DNA of 31,990 nucleotides from an uncultured Porphyromonas sp. GTDB taxonomy: Bacteria > Bacteroidota > Bacteroidia > Bacteroidales > Porphyromonadaceae. Shown piece after piece: positions 8,255 through 17,414 of the stretch (position 1 is the first letter of the stretch; each line of letters begins with the position of its first letter). The stretch is taken from the NCBI GenBank assembly GCA_943912835.1, contig CALTVJ010000011.1, forward strand, positions 1 through 31,990, given 5' to 3'. Both the position numbers and the translations under genes were made by a program. The notes under the pieces are model-generated. The model had not been told where the DNA came from, searched no databases, and saw nothing but the letters and a program-made list of their open reading frames with translations.

Positions 8255-9148
8255 ATGAAAATCAGAGCAGCCATTGTCGGTTATGGAAATATAGGTCGCT
8301 ACACTCTAGAAGCATTGCAAGTAGCAGATGATTTTGAAATTGCAGGTGTTGTACGTCGTACCCCAACAGATGTGCCTCATGAACTGAAACCCTATAAAGT
8401 AGTTTCTTCGATTGAGGAACTAGGGAAAGTTGATGTTGCAATCCTCTGTACCCCTACTCGTCAGGTCGAAAACTATGCAAAAGAATTACTGGCAAAAGGG
8501 ATTAACACAGTTGATAGCTACGACATTCATTCTGGTATTTTAGGTCTAAGATCGACACTGGATATGGTCGCAAAAGAGAATAACTCTGTTGCGATTATTG
8601 CAGCTGGGTGGGACCCAGGAAGCGACTCCGTAATAAGAACATTGATGGAAGCTATTGTTCCTAAGGGCATTACCTATACGAACTTTGGCCCTGGCATGAG
8701 TATGGGACATACCGTAGCAGTAAAATCAGTAGCAGGTGTGCGAAAAGCATTATCTATGACTATTCCAACAGGAACTGGGATACATCGCCGTATGGTTTAT
8801 ATCGAGTTACAAGAAGGATTTGATGCAGAAGAGGTTATCCACAACATCAAAAATGACGATTACTTCATACACGACGAGACACACGTAAAAGTTGTAGATG
8901 ATGTTGATACCCTTATTGATATGGGACATGGAGTTAATATGACAAGAAAAGGAGTGTCAGGAAAGACTCAGAATCAACTTCTTGAGTTTAATATGAAAAT
9001 TAATAATCCTGCACTGACAGCCCAAATACTGGTATCTTCTGCTCGTGCTGCACAAAGACAAGTAGCTGGCTGTTATACAATGCAAGAAATACCTGTCATA
9101 GACTTACTCCCTGGCGATAGAGAATATTGGATAGAGAAATTATGCTAA
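8255..9148 (+). CDS. ddh: meso-Diaminopimelate D-dehydrogenase
   Basis: The 297-residue enzyme carries out the one-step NADPH-dependent amination of tetrahydrodipicolinate to meso-diaminopimelate, the cross-linking residue of peptidoglycan and precursor of lysine. It has an N-terminal Rossmann motif GYGNIGR (9-15), the AAGWDPGSDS segment (115-124) and a long FGPGMSMGH motif typical of this family. The C-terminal region with SSARAAQRQ resembles the usual family end. Length is as expected. It has its own promoter-like element and is followed by a terminator-like hairpin, so it may be expressed alone. Confidence 0.95.
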   Translation: MKIRAAIVGYGNIGRYTLEALQVADDFEIAGVVRRTPTDVPHELKPYKVVSSIEELGKVDVAILCTPTRQVENYAKELLAKGINTVDSYDIHSGILGLRSTLDMVAKENNSVAIIAAGWDPGSDSVIRTLMEAIVPKGITYTNFGPGMSMGHTVAVKSVAGVRKALSMTIPTGTGIHRRMVYIELQEGFDAEEVIHNIKNDDYFIHDETHVKVVDDVDTLIDMGHGVNMTRKGVSGKTQNQLLEFNMKINNPALTAQILVSSARAAQRQVAGCYTMQEIPVIDLLPGDREYWIEKLC

Positions 9149-9195
9149 AAAGCACAACAGCTAGTGTTTTTACCCCATAGATAATATATGGCTTA

Positions 9196-9245
9196 AGTCC
9201 CAGAGTAGTATTATACCACAGCTTAGGAGATGCTACTTTGGGGCT
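9196..9245 (+). terminator. Probable terminator after ddh
   Basis: A 15-base-pair stem containing three G-U pairs (9196-9210 with 9231-9245) encloses a 20-base loop and is followed by ATTTGTTG. It lies 47 bases after the ddh stop and ends 29 bases before lgt. The loop is long and the T run is interrupted, so a leader-region role for lgt is also possible. Confidence 0.55.
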
Positions 9246-9274
9246 ATTTGTTGAACTTTATTCAAAGATAAAAC

Positions 9275-10162
9275 ATGATTGTTTGGGACATTAATCCAGC
9301 TATATTCGAGATATTCGGACGTGAAGTACGATGGTATGGTCTATTCTTTGCTCTTGGACTTTTGATTCTTGCTCCAATGATCGAAGAAAAGATTTGGACA
9401 CGAGAGAAACTCCCGAGCCAATGGATGGAAAAATTGTACTTATATGTAGTTCTGGGTACTATTATTGGGGCTAGACTAGGTCATGTTCTGTTTTATGATC
9501 TTTCATATTATTTAGCAAATCCACTCAAGATATTCGCTATTTGGGAAGGAGGGCTAGCGAGCCATGGTGGCACCTTAGGAGTCATAATTGCTCTTTGGTT
9601 CTACTCAAAAAATATCTCAAAGAAATCTATTCTATGGATACTTGATAGAATTGCTGTGCCAACTGGGCTTGTGGCAGCGTTAATACGTCTTGGCAACTTA
9701 ATGAATAGCGAAATCTTTGGACGTGCGACAGACTTACCATGGGCTTTTAGTTTTGTTCGATCTGGAGAATATCAACAATTAAAGGCCTTAGCCCAAAACG
9801 GGGTTCAACTCAGCATCGAACAGCAAGAACTATTAGCTGGCACATTAGGTTGGCATCCAACTCAAATCTATGAAGCTTTGATATATCTGATAGCTTTTGG
9901 TGTATCTATGTGGCTATACTGGAAACGTAATGCCACACAAAAATACACTGGTTTGATTTTTGGTGTTTTTATGATTCTTGTTTTCGGCTCTCGCATACTT
10001 ATCGAAAGTATTAAAATAGTTCAAGAACCCTGGGAGCTAGATCTTATATCAAGTATCGGACTCAACATGGGACAAATTCTTAGTATTCCCTTTGTTATTA
10101 CAGGTCTAGTATGCGTCATTGGAGCTTACAAGAATCCTTTAAATAACTCTCAAACAAAATAA
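9275..10162 (+). CDS. lgt: Phosphatidylglycerol-prolipoprotein diacylglyceryl transferase
   Basis: The 295-residue inner-membrane enzyme transfers diacylglycerol from phosphatidylglycerol to the lipobox cysteine of prolipoproteins, the first lipidation step. About seven membrane segments can be seen. Conserved residues are Tyr21 (RWYGL), His97 in GGLASHGG, Arg138, Asn141 and Gly149 in RLGNLMNSEIFG, HPTQIYEA (194-201), and Arg240/Glu243 in FGSRILIES near the C-terminus, matching known essential positions of E. coli Lgt. It begins a three-gene run with the flavodiiron gene (31-base gap) and nagB, with no functional link evident. Confidence 0.95.
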   Translation: MIVWDINPAIFEIFGREVRWYGLFFALGLLILAPMIEEKIWTREKLPSQWMEKLYLYVVLGTIIGARLGHVLFYDLSYYLANPLKIFAIWEGGLASHGGTLGVIIALWFYSKNISKKSILWILDRIAVPTGLVAALIRLGNLMNSEIFGRATDLPWAFSFVRSGEYQQLKALAQNGVQLSIEQQELLAGTLGWHPTQIYEALIYLIAFGVSMWLYWKRNATQKYTGLIFGVFMILVFGSRILIESIKIVQEPWELDLISSIGLNMGQILSIPFVITGLVCVIGAYKNPLNNSQTK

Positions 10163-10193
10163 ACGAAACTCTAATTTTATAGATTTGTTATCT

Positions 10194-11396
10194 ATGTACC
10201 AAGTACAAAAAATAACGGATAGTATTTACTATGTAGGAGTAAACGACCGTAGCAAACATCTTTTTGAGAATATCTGGGCATTGCCTGATGGTGTATCTTA
10301 CAATGCATATTTGGTTGTTGACGAGAAAGTAACACTGATAGATACAGTTGATGTATGTTATTCAGATATATTTTTTCACAAACTTGACCTTGTCTTAAAT
10401 GGTCGACCAATTGATTACTTGATTGTCAACCACATGGAACCAGACCATGGTGGTTCTATCGGATTGTTAAAACAGCGCTACCCGAACCTACAGATTATTG
10501 GTAACAAAAAAACCTTCGAGATGCTCTCTGGATATCATGGCATCAGCGATGGATTAATCGAAGTAATATCTGGAGAAACTTTAAAAGTTGGTAAACATGA
10601 ATTCAGTTTTATTTTTGCACCGATGGTACACTGGCCTGAGGTGATGTTTACTTACGAGACAATCAACAAAGTATTATTCTCTGCTGATGCTTTTGGAACA
10701 TTTGGAGCTCTCAACGGTCACCTTTTCGACTATGAAGCTGATTTAACTCGCTATCTAGAAGAAATGCATCGCTACTATAGTTGTATTGTTGGGAAATACG
10801 GCAACTTTGTACAAAGAGCTCTAAAAACTGTATTAGAGAAACAACTTCCAGTAGACTACGTTTGCTCAACACATGGTGTTGTTTGGACACCTAAACACTT
10901 CGCTCAAGCTTTAGAAATTTACGACAGATTAAGTAAATATGAAGGGGAAGATGGTGTTGTTATCCTGTATGGTTCAATGTATGGGAACACAGAACAAATG
11001 GCTGATGTTGTTGCACAAAGCCTTGCTCAGGCTGGAGTAAAAAAAATTATATGCCATAACGTAAGTAAAAGTGAGCAATCTCAAATCCTATCTGATATAT
11101 TCAGATATAGAGGACTCATTATAGGTAGCCCAACTTATAGCAATGGTATCTTCTCCCCCATTGAAAATATCATGAATTTAATCCGAGTACGAGAACTAAA
11201 AAACAGGCTATATAGTGTTTTCGGTTCTTATACATGGGCACCGATGGCAGTAAAGAAGTTACTCCCATTTGCAGAAGAAATGAATTGGGAGTGTGTTGGA
11301 ACACCCGTAGAATTAAAGATGGCTGATTTACCCTCTGTGATTGATGCATCATGGCAATTAGGTCAAGACTTCGCAAAAGCCTTAAACAACAAATAA
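10194..11396 (+). CDS. Flavodiiron protein (FprA/ROO-type O2 or NO reductase)
   Basis: The 400-residue cytosolic protein combines a metallo-beta-lactamase-like diiron domain (about 1-250) with a flavodoxin domain (about 254-398). The full diiron ligand set is present: His80, Glu82, Asp84 and His85 in NHMEPDHGG, His146 in PMVHWPE, Asp165 in SADAFG and His227 in STHGVVW. The FMN phosphate loop is YGSMYGNTEQMA (259-270). Such class A proteins reduce O2 to water and/or NO to N2O and protect anaerobes. The reading frame is open from a TTG at 10185, but ATG 10194 is preferred because family members begin close to this point. No rubredoxin gene, its usual electron donor, is nearby. Confidence 0.95.
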   Translation: MYQVQKITDSIYYVGVNDRSKHLFENIWALPDGVSYNAYLVVDEKVTLIDTVDVCYSDIFFHKLDLVLNGRPIDYLIVNHMEPDHGGSIGLLKQRYPNLQIIGNKKTFEMLSGYHGISDGLIEVISGETLKVGKHEFSFIFAPMVHWPEVMFTYETINKVLFSADAFGTFGALNGHLFDYEADLTRYLEEMHRYYSCIVGKYGNFVQRALKTVLEKQLPVDYVCSTHGVVWTPKHFAQALEIYDRLSKYEGEDGVVILYGSMYGNTEQMADVVAQSLAQAGVKKIICHNVSKSEQSQILSDIFRYRGLIIGSPTYSNGIFSPIENIMNLIRVRELKNRLYSVFGSYTWAPMAVKKLLPFAEEMNWECVGTPVELKMADLPSVIDASWQLGQDFAKALNNK

Positions 11397-11415
11397 ATTG
11401 ACATAAATTATAATT

Positions 11416-12207
11416 ATGAGACTGATAATTAAACCTGACTATCAATCTATCTCTCAATGGGCAGCGGACTATGTCGTAGCTCGAATAAATAGTGCGAATC
11501 CTACAGAGCAGCATCCTTTTGTATTAGGATTACCAACAGGATCATCTCCTCTAGGTATGTATAAAGCTCTCATTGATGCATACAAATCTGGTCGTGTCTC
11601 TTTTCAAAATGTCGTAACCTTCAATATGGATGAATATATTGGGTTACCTGAAGGACACCCAGAGAGCTATCACTCGTTTATGTGGAATAACTTCTTTAGT
11701 CATATCGACATAAAAAAAGAAAATGTAAATATCCTTAATGGCAATGCAAATGACCCTTTAGCAGAATGCCAAGCTTATGAAGAAAAGATTAAATCAGTTG
11801 GAGGCATTGATTTATTTTTAGGAGGTATCGGCCCCGATGGTCATATTGCATTTAACGAACCAGGCTCTTCTCTTACAAGCAGAACTCGAATTAAAACTCT
11901 TACAACTGATACGATTATAGCAAATAGTCGTTTCTTTGAAGGTGATGTAAACAAAGTCCCTAAAACTGCGATGACTGTTGGTGTTGGTACTGTTATGGAT
12001 GCCAGAGAAGTCTTAATCCTTGTAAATGGGCACAATAAGGCTAGAGCTCTACAACAGGCCGTAGAAGGTGCTGTAAATCAGATGTGGACGATTACAGCCT
12101 TACAACTACACCCACATGGTATCATTGTTGCAGACGAAGCTGCATGTGCAGAACTAAAAGTTGGTACATACAATTACTTTAAAGATATCGAGAGAGGCAA
12201 TATCTAA
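11416..12207 (+). CDS. nagB: Glucosamine-6-phosphate deaminase
   Basis: The 263-residue enzyme converts glucosamine 6-phosphate to fructose 6-phosphate and ammonia, feeding amino sugars into glycolysis. Active-site residues fall at the same numbers as in E. coli NagB: Asp72 (FNMDEYIGL), Asp141 and His143 (GIGPDGHIAFNEPG) and Glu148. The positions that form the GlcNAc-6-phosphate allosteric site in E. coli (Ser151, Arg158, Lys160, Tyr254) are also conserved, so allosteric activation is likely; that is an inference. It starts 19 bases after the flavodiiron gene and ends just before a very strong palindromic terminator. No nagA is present. Confidence 0.96.
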   Translation: MRLIIKPDYQSISQWAADYVVARINSANPTEQHPFVLGLPTGSSPLGMYKALIDAYKSGRVSFQNVVTFNMDEYIGLPEGHPESYHSFMWNNFFSHIDIKKENVNILNGNANDPLAECQAYEEKIKSVGGIDLFLGGIGPDGHIAFNEPGSSLTSRTRIKTLTTDTIIANSRFFEGDVNKVPKTAMTVGVGTVMDAREVLILVNGHNKARALQQAVEGAVNQMWTITALQLHPHGIIVADEAACAELKVGTYNYFKDIERGNI

Positions 12208-12219
12208 CTCCTCCCTCGA

Positions 12220-12272
12220 TCAAGATAAAAATATGGACTGATAATAATTATCAGTCCATATTTTTATCTTGA
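12220..12272 (+). terminator. Long perfect palindromic terminator after nagB
   Basis: Arms of 25 bases (12220-12244 and 12248-12272) are perfectly complementary around a three-base loop. The inner GC-containing core (GGACTGATAA/TTATCAGTCC) is followed on both strands by a run of five T residues lying inside the outer AT-rich stem, so it can terminate transcription from either direction. It begins 12 bases after the nagB stop. The convergent groL transcript has a second hairpin of its own closer by. Confidence 0.85.
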
Positions 12273-12334
12273 AGAAGACTAACTCTAATCTCTTTACAGA
12301 GCTAGAGTTAAGATAAATCCAAGGCACCATAAAA

Positions 12335-12371
12335 AAGGGCTAGTGCAGATTTTATATTAGCACTAGCCCTT
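12335..12371 (-). terminator. Terminator of the groS-groL operon
   Basis: A perfect 12-base-pair GC-rich stem (12335-12346 with 12360-12371) with a 13-base loop is followed on the minus strand by six T residues. It lies 28 bases beyond the groL stop codon. Confidence 0.88.
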
Positions 12372-12398
12372 ACTATAAGATTATTTTTCTGACGAGGA

Positions 12399-14033
<1,635 letters not shown>

Positions 14034-14055
14034 ATTTTGTGTTCTTAATTAATAA

Positions 14056-14328
14056 TTAAACATGTTTTGCCAAAACTTCATTTTGACGCATGATTAGGTA
14101 CTTTTCCCCTTCATGCTCAATCTCTGTTCCTGAGTATTTTCCGTAAAGAACAATGTCACCAACAGCTAGCACCATCGCATCATCTTTAGTTCCACTTCCT
14201 ACGGCAATTACTTCACCCTTAGCTGGCTTCTCTTTTGCTGAGTCTGGAATAATAATTCCCCCGACTGTTTTTTCTTCAGCAGATATAGGCTTAATTAGCA
14301 CACGATCTGCAAGAGGTTGAATACTCAT
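14056..14328 (-). CDS. groS: Co-chaperonin GroES (10 kDa)
   Basis: This 90-residue protein forms the heptameric lid of the GroEL chamber. It shows the N-terminal PLADRVLIKP strand, the mobile loop GGIIIPDSA (23-31) that contacts GroEL, and the usual YSGTEI and GEKYLIMRQNEVLA segments near the C-terminus. It is first in the groS-groL pair. The 100 bases separating it from the upstream methyltransferase gene are AT-rich, contain several TTG triplets on the minus strand but no clean TAnnTTTG element, and hold no CIRCE repeat, so its promoter could not be placed. Confidence 0.98.
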   Translation of the reverse strand: MSIQPLADRVLIKPISAEEKTVGGIIIPDSAKEKPAKGEVIAVGSGTKDDAMVLAVGDIVLYGKYSGTEIEHEGEKYLIMRQNEVLAKHV

Positions 14329-14428
14329 ATTGGTTTATATATTTAGTTATTTGTTTTTATCATACTAAGGCAATAGATATGCCAACGCAACAACAAGGTC
14401 ATTTTGTCAGTTATTTGACTATATTTTC

Positions 14429-15169
14429 TTAGAGCTTGAGATAAGGAGCCAATAATTTCCTCCACTGAGACGTATACTCTCCCGAAAATTCTCTCTGAAC
14501 AATACGACTTATTATCGTTTCTTCGTAATCGATCTTCTCTAGTAGCGAACTAAGACAAACGAGTGTTCGTACTGGACTATCGGGCTTACTATACAAGCGA
14601 CATAGACTATCTATAAACATTAATTCTTCACAAGCAATCTGTCGAAGGTAGTTTTCTCTTTCATAAGGCAAAATTAAAAATAGCCTACCTCGAAAATCTA
14701 GTAGTTCTTTTGCTTTTTTTATCAATGAACGTATGTTTAAGCCCTCCATTTGCTCTTGCCTTGCCCGTATCCTCCCATCAGTTCCAGCTCTCAAGCCCAT
14801 AGAATCATAAAAAGGAGGATTACTTATGATCAAAGCATACTTTTTTGCTGTACTAAACTCAAGAATATCGCCTTCTAATAGATTTAGCCTATTATACCAA
14901 GGTGATAATTTAAAATTTTCGGTAGCATCACGAATTGCACCTGTATCCAACTCAATCGCATCAATAGTAGCATTAGTAAAGTTTTGAGCAAGCATCAAAC
15001 TCAAAATCCCAGTGCCTGCGCCGATGTCTAATACCTGAGTATTAGATTCTAACCTGACATTTAAAGACGTCCAAGCTCCTAAAGCTAAAGCATCTGTGCC
15101 AAGCTTCATTGGAGTGTGAGCTTGGCACAGACTAAATTCTTTTAAAGAAAAGAGTTCGTAAGATTTCAT
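14429..15169 (-). CDS. trmN6: tRNA1(Val) (adenine-37-N6)-methyltransferase, TrmN6-like
   Basis: The 246-residue class I SAM-dependent methyltransferase has FSLCQAHTPMKLGTDALALG at 12-31, the characteristic TrmN6/YfiC N-terminal signature. The SAM-binding motif I is VLDIGAGTGILSL (47-59), an acidic residue at the end of strand 2 is in AIELD (71-75), and the N6-adenine catalytic motif is NPPFY (117-121). In E. coli the orthologue methylates A37 of tRNA-Val1. It is the last of five closely spaced genes, 13 bases after the AraC-type regulator. Substrate in this organism is inferred from the family. Confidence 0.88.
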   Translation of the reverse strand: MKSYELFSLKEFSLCQAHTPMKLGTDALALGAWTSLNVRLESNTQVLDIGAGTGILSLMLAQNFTNATIDAIELDTGAIRDATENFKLSPWYNRLNLLEGDILEFSTAKKYALIISNPPFYDSMGLRAGTDGRIRARQEQMEGLNIRSLIKKAKELLDFRGRLFLILPYERENYLRQIACEELMFIDSLCRLYSKPDSPVRTLVCLSSLLEKIDYEETIISRIVQREFSGEYTSQWRKLLAPYLKL

Positions 15170-15182
15170 TAGCAGGTCATTA

Positions 15183-16049
15183 TTAACCCTTTCGTAGCTT
15201 CAAAGGTGTATTCCCAAGCATTTGTTTGCAAAAAGTACCAAAATAACTCAAAGAACAAAAACCATATTCCCAACTGAGTTGCTTAAACGGTTTATCTGTA
15301 TTTTTTATCTCATGGTATATGAGCTTTGCTTTTTGCTCTTGCAACCACTCTTTGGGTGTAACACCAAATTCATCTACAAAAGAACGTTTTAACGCTAAAG
15401 GATTCATCCCCAAGTCTTCTCCAGCATGATACAGATCCTCTAATTGAAGATCCTTATTGTATAGACTCGTAAAATGTTCTCTGAAGCCTTTGATACGACA
15501 ATGGTAGTAACGCAAGAAATTCTGGACAACCTCGTCGGTGTAATCCAAACGAAGTAGCAAAAAAAACTCAGATAAACGATAATCTATATATTTCTGCTCA
15601 ATATCAGGGAAATCAAGAAGACAACTAAAACTATCCAACCATTTTTTTAAATTATCAGATAGGGGCACTCCCCTAGAGCTTGGTTTACGTCTTGGACGAG
15701 CTGAAACCACTGTAGAACACTCCTCCTTTCTTGAAGCCTTCTTTTTTTCTTTAGGACATAAACCAGCACAAAACTCAATATCTGGCCTAAAACAAATATC
15801 AACAATATCTAAAGCTTGAGCTCCGACATTTATTGTACAAAAACTACTTGGAGGAATAAGATAAACCATATTATCTGTTCCCTCTACCTCACTTTGGGCT
15901 TTGCTATGTAGTTCGTGCTCTCCCCCACAGATAAAGAGAAGACGGTAATAATGTTCGGTCTCAACAAAATGGACACTATGGGCTTCAAGCCTAGCCCTAG
16001 AGGGGAAATGAGAAATATACCCTGTATGAGGATTTAAATGTATAGACAT
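15183..16049 (-). CDS. AraC-family transcriptional regulator
   Basis: The 288-residue protein ends in an AraC/XylS DNA-binding domain (about 190-287). The second helix-turn-helix is well conserved (FKQLSWEYGF...SYFGTFCKQMLGNTP, 255-282), and the first is around LGMNPLALKRSFVDEFGVTP (213-232). The N-terminal part (about 1-95) may be a cupin-like sensing domain. Between about 100 and 128 lies a Lys/Arg/Ser-rich insert without hydrophobic residues, probably a disordered linker. Position within a run of housekeeping genes (11 bases after the S4 gene, 13 before trmN6) suggests cotranscription rather than local control. Target genes and ligand are unknown. Confidence 0.88.
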   Translation of the reverse strand: MSIHLNPHTGYISHFPSRARLEAHSVHFVETEHYYRLLFICGGEHELHSKAQSEVEGTDNMVYLIPPSSFCTINVGAQALDIVDICFRPDIEFCAGLCPKEKKKASRKEECSTVVSARPRRKPSSRGVPLSDNLKKWLDSFSCLLDFPDIEQKYIDYRLSEFFLLLRLDYTDEVVQNFLRYYHCRIKGFREHFTSLYNKDLQLEDLYHAGEDLGMNPLALKRSFVDEFGVTPKEWLQEQKAKLIYHEIKNTDKPFKQLSWEYGFCSLSYFGTFCKQMLGNTPLKLRKG

Positions 16050-16060
16050 AAACTATATCC

Positions 16061-16483
16061 TTAGTTATTCCAGTCTTCGTCCCAATCGAAAAGTTCGAAA
16101 TCACCAGGCATAGCTTCTAGAAACTGATCTATATCTCGACGATCCTTCTTGGTTGGACGTCCCAAACCTTTAGCTCGATTAACAAATCCCGATATACGTT
16201 GCATTTCTAAAATTTCGTACTGTTCTCGAGGAGTAACATTCTCCATATACTCTGGAACTAATTTAGCACCAACACGATTATTCAAAAGTTGCAACACCTT
16301 AAATGACAACTCTATTGGAGGCTTACGTACAGATATGATATCTCCGACCTTTATTGTACGAGAAGGCTTAGCTAACTGACCATTAATGCTAACACGACTA
16401 ATCTTGCAAGCATCGGTTGCTAAAGTTCGTGTTTTATATACACGAACAGCCCACAGCCATTTGTCTACGCGAACTTCCGTCAT
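16061..16483 (-). CDS. hslR: S4-domain RNA-binding protein, Hsp15 (HslR)-like
   Basis: The 140-residue basic protein begins with an S4 RNA-binding domain (about 4-62: RVDKWLWAVRVYKTRTLA, then VSINGQLAKPS and the GDII strand). It has the C-terminal extension RAKGLGRPTKKDRRDIDQF (102-120) that is typical of Hsp15. Hsp15 recognises stalled 50S subunits carrying peptidyl-tRNA after heat shock in E. coli. An unusual acidic Asp/Glu/Trp tail ends the protein. It lies nine bases after cdsA and 11 before the regulator, so they are likely one transcript. Confidence 0.9.
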   Translation of the reverse strand: MTEVRVDKWLWAVRVYKTRTLATDACKISRVSINGQLAKPSRTIKVGDIISVRKPPIELSFKVLQLLNNRVGAKLVPEYMENVTPREQYEILEMQRISGFVNRAKGLGRPTKKDRRDIDQFLEAMPGDFELFDWDEDWNN

Positions 16484-16492
16484 CCTATAAGA

Positions 16493-17323
16493 TTATCGTA
16501 ACAACAAAATCAAATAGGTCAAGCTTGCCATAGGAACAGTAAATAATAAACTGTCAATACGATCCAATACGCCCCCATGGCCTGGTATAATTCGACCTGA
16601 ATCTTTAACACCTGCTTGACGCTTAAGCATTGACTCAAATAGGTCTCCCCAGGTTGCACTTATCGAGATTACTGCACCAAGAAAAGCCATAGTCAAAAGC
16701 ATCTCTAAGCTATGATCTACATCTATGTTGATCACGAAAACACTCATAATAACCGAAGCGACTGCTGAACAAAACAAACCGCCCCAAAATCCTTCCCAGC
16801 TTTTCTTTGGGGACAGACTCGGAAACAGTCTTCGCTTACCAAATCGGCTTCCAAAAACGAAAGCTCCTGTATCATTGAGCCAAATACATATCAAAATAGA
16901 AAGCAAATACAAAGAATCTTGAGACGAGTATGTCAGCACAGAAGCTAGAGATAAAGGTACACCAATATAAATTTGACCAAGTATGATTTTAGCTACACTT
17001 TGAACCGCATCATCAGTCTTACCATACATAGAGCGTATAAAGATGTAAAATAGATACACACAATAAGGAGCCAAAGAAAAAACTGCACCTATGATAGAAT
17101 GGCTGAAAGACATACTCAAAACAAGATAAACAGCGGCTAACCCATCAAAAATCGTACGCAAAGGTCGTGTACGATGCAATCCGACCAAAGAAGAGTACTC
17201 CCAAATCCCAACAAAGGCTAAAAAAGAAAAAACATACAGGTTTACTCCTTCGACTAAAACGGCAGATAACATAACCGCAATATAGACAAGACCAAAAATA
17301 ACACGTTTCGCTAATTCGTTCAT
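16493..17323 (-). CDS. cdsA: Phosphatidate cytidylyltransferase (CDP-diglyceride synthase)
   Basis: The 276-residue integral membrane enzyme converts phosphatidate and CTP into CDP-diacylglycerol, the branch-point precursor of phospholipids. About seven to eight membrane segments are visible. The complete CDS family signature runs from Ser231 to Asp257: S-x-L-K-R, then KD at 240-241, PGHGG at 247-251 and DRID at 254-257. Further conserved segments are WLNDTGAFVFGSRFGKR (148-164) and SPKKSWEGFWGG (171-182). It follows ftsH by 91 bases, in which a terminator-like hairpin lies, so some of its transcription may be independent or attenuated. Confidence 0.96.
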   Translation of the reverse strand: MNELAKRVIFGLVYIAVMLSAVLVEGVNLYVFSFLAFVGIWEYSSLVGLHRTRPLRTIFDGLAAVYLVLSMSFSHSIIGAVFSLAPYCVYLFYIFIRSMYGKTDDAVQSVAKIILGQIYIGVPLSLASVLTYSSQDSLYLLSILICIWLNDTGAFVFGSRFGKRRLFPSLSPKKSWEGFWGGLFCSAVASVIMSVFVINIDVDHSLEMLLTMAFLGAVISISATWGDLFESMLKRQAGVKDSGRIIPGHGGVLDRIDSLLFTVPMASLTYLILLLR

Positions 17324-17364
17324 AATAAATTAATGATTTCTGTTGTAGACTATTACTCAAAAGA

Positions 17365-17394
17365 AGCTTCCCTACCCCCAAAGGTAGGAAAGCT
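17365..17394 (-). terminator. Terminator or attenuator between ftsH and cdsA
   Basis: A 12-base-pair stem with one A-C mismatch (17365-17376 with 17383-17394) and a six-base loop is followed on the minus strand by TCTTTTGAG. It lies 20 bases after the ftsH stop and could end or reduce read-through from ftsH into cdsA. Confidence 0.6.
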
Positions 17395-17414
17395 CAATAT
17401 AAATTTCATTCAAT

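Noticed and set aside
10180..10187. TAGATTTG, an exact -7 match just before the flavodiiron start
   Set aside because: It lies only six bases before the ATG, would make the transcript leaderless, and has no -33 TTG; the gene is better explained as cotranscribed with lgt.
12357..12371. TTAGCACT-like sequence resembling half of a CIRCE heat-shock operator near groL
   Set aside because: It lies in the 3' terminator hairpin of groL, not upstream of groS, and the spacing and second half do not fit CIRCE.
14406..14419. Small inverted repeat (GTCA...TGAC) between trmN6 and groS as a terminator
   Set aside because: The stem has only four base pairs and no T tract.
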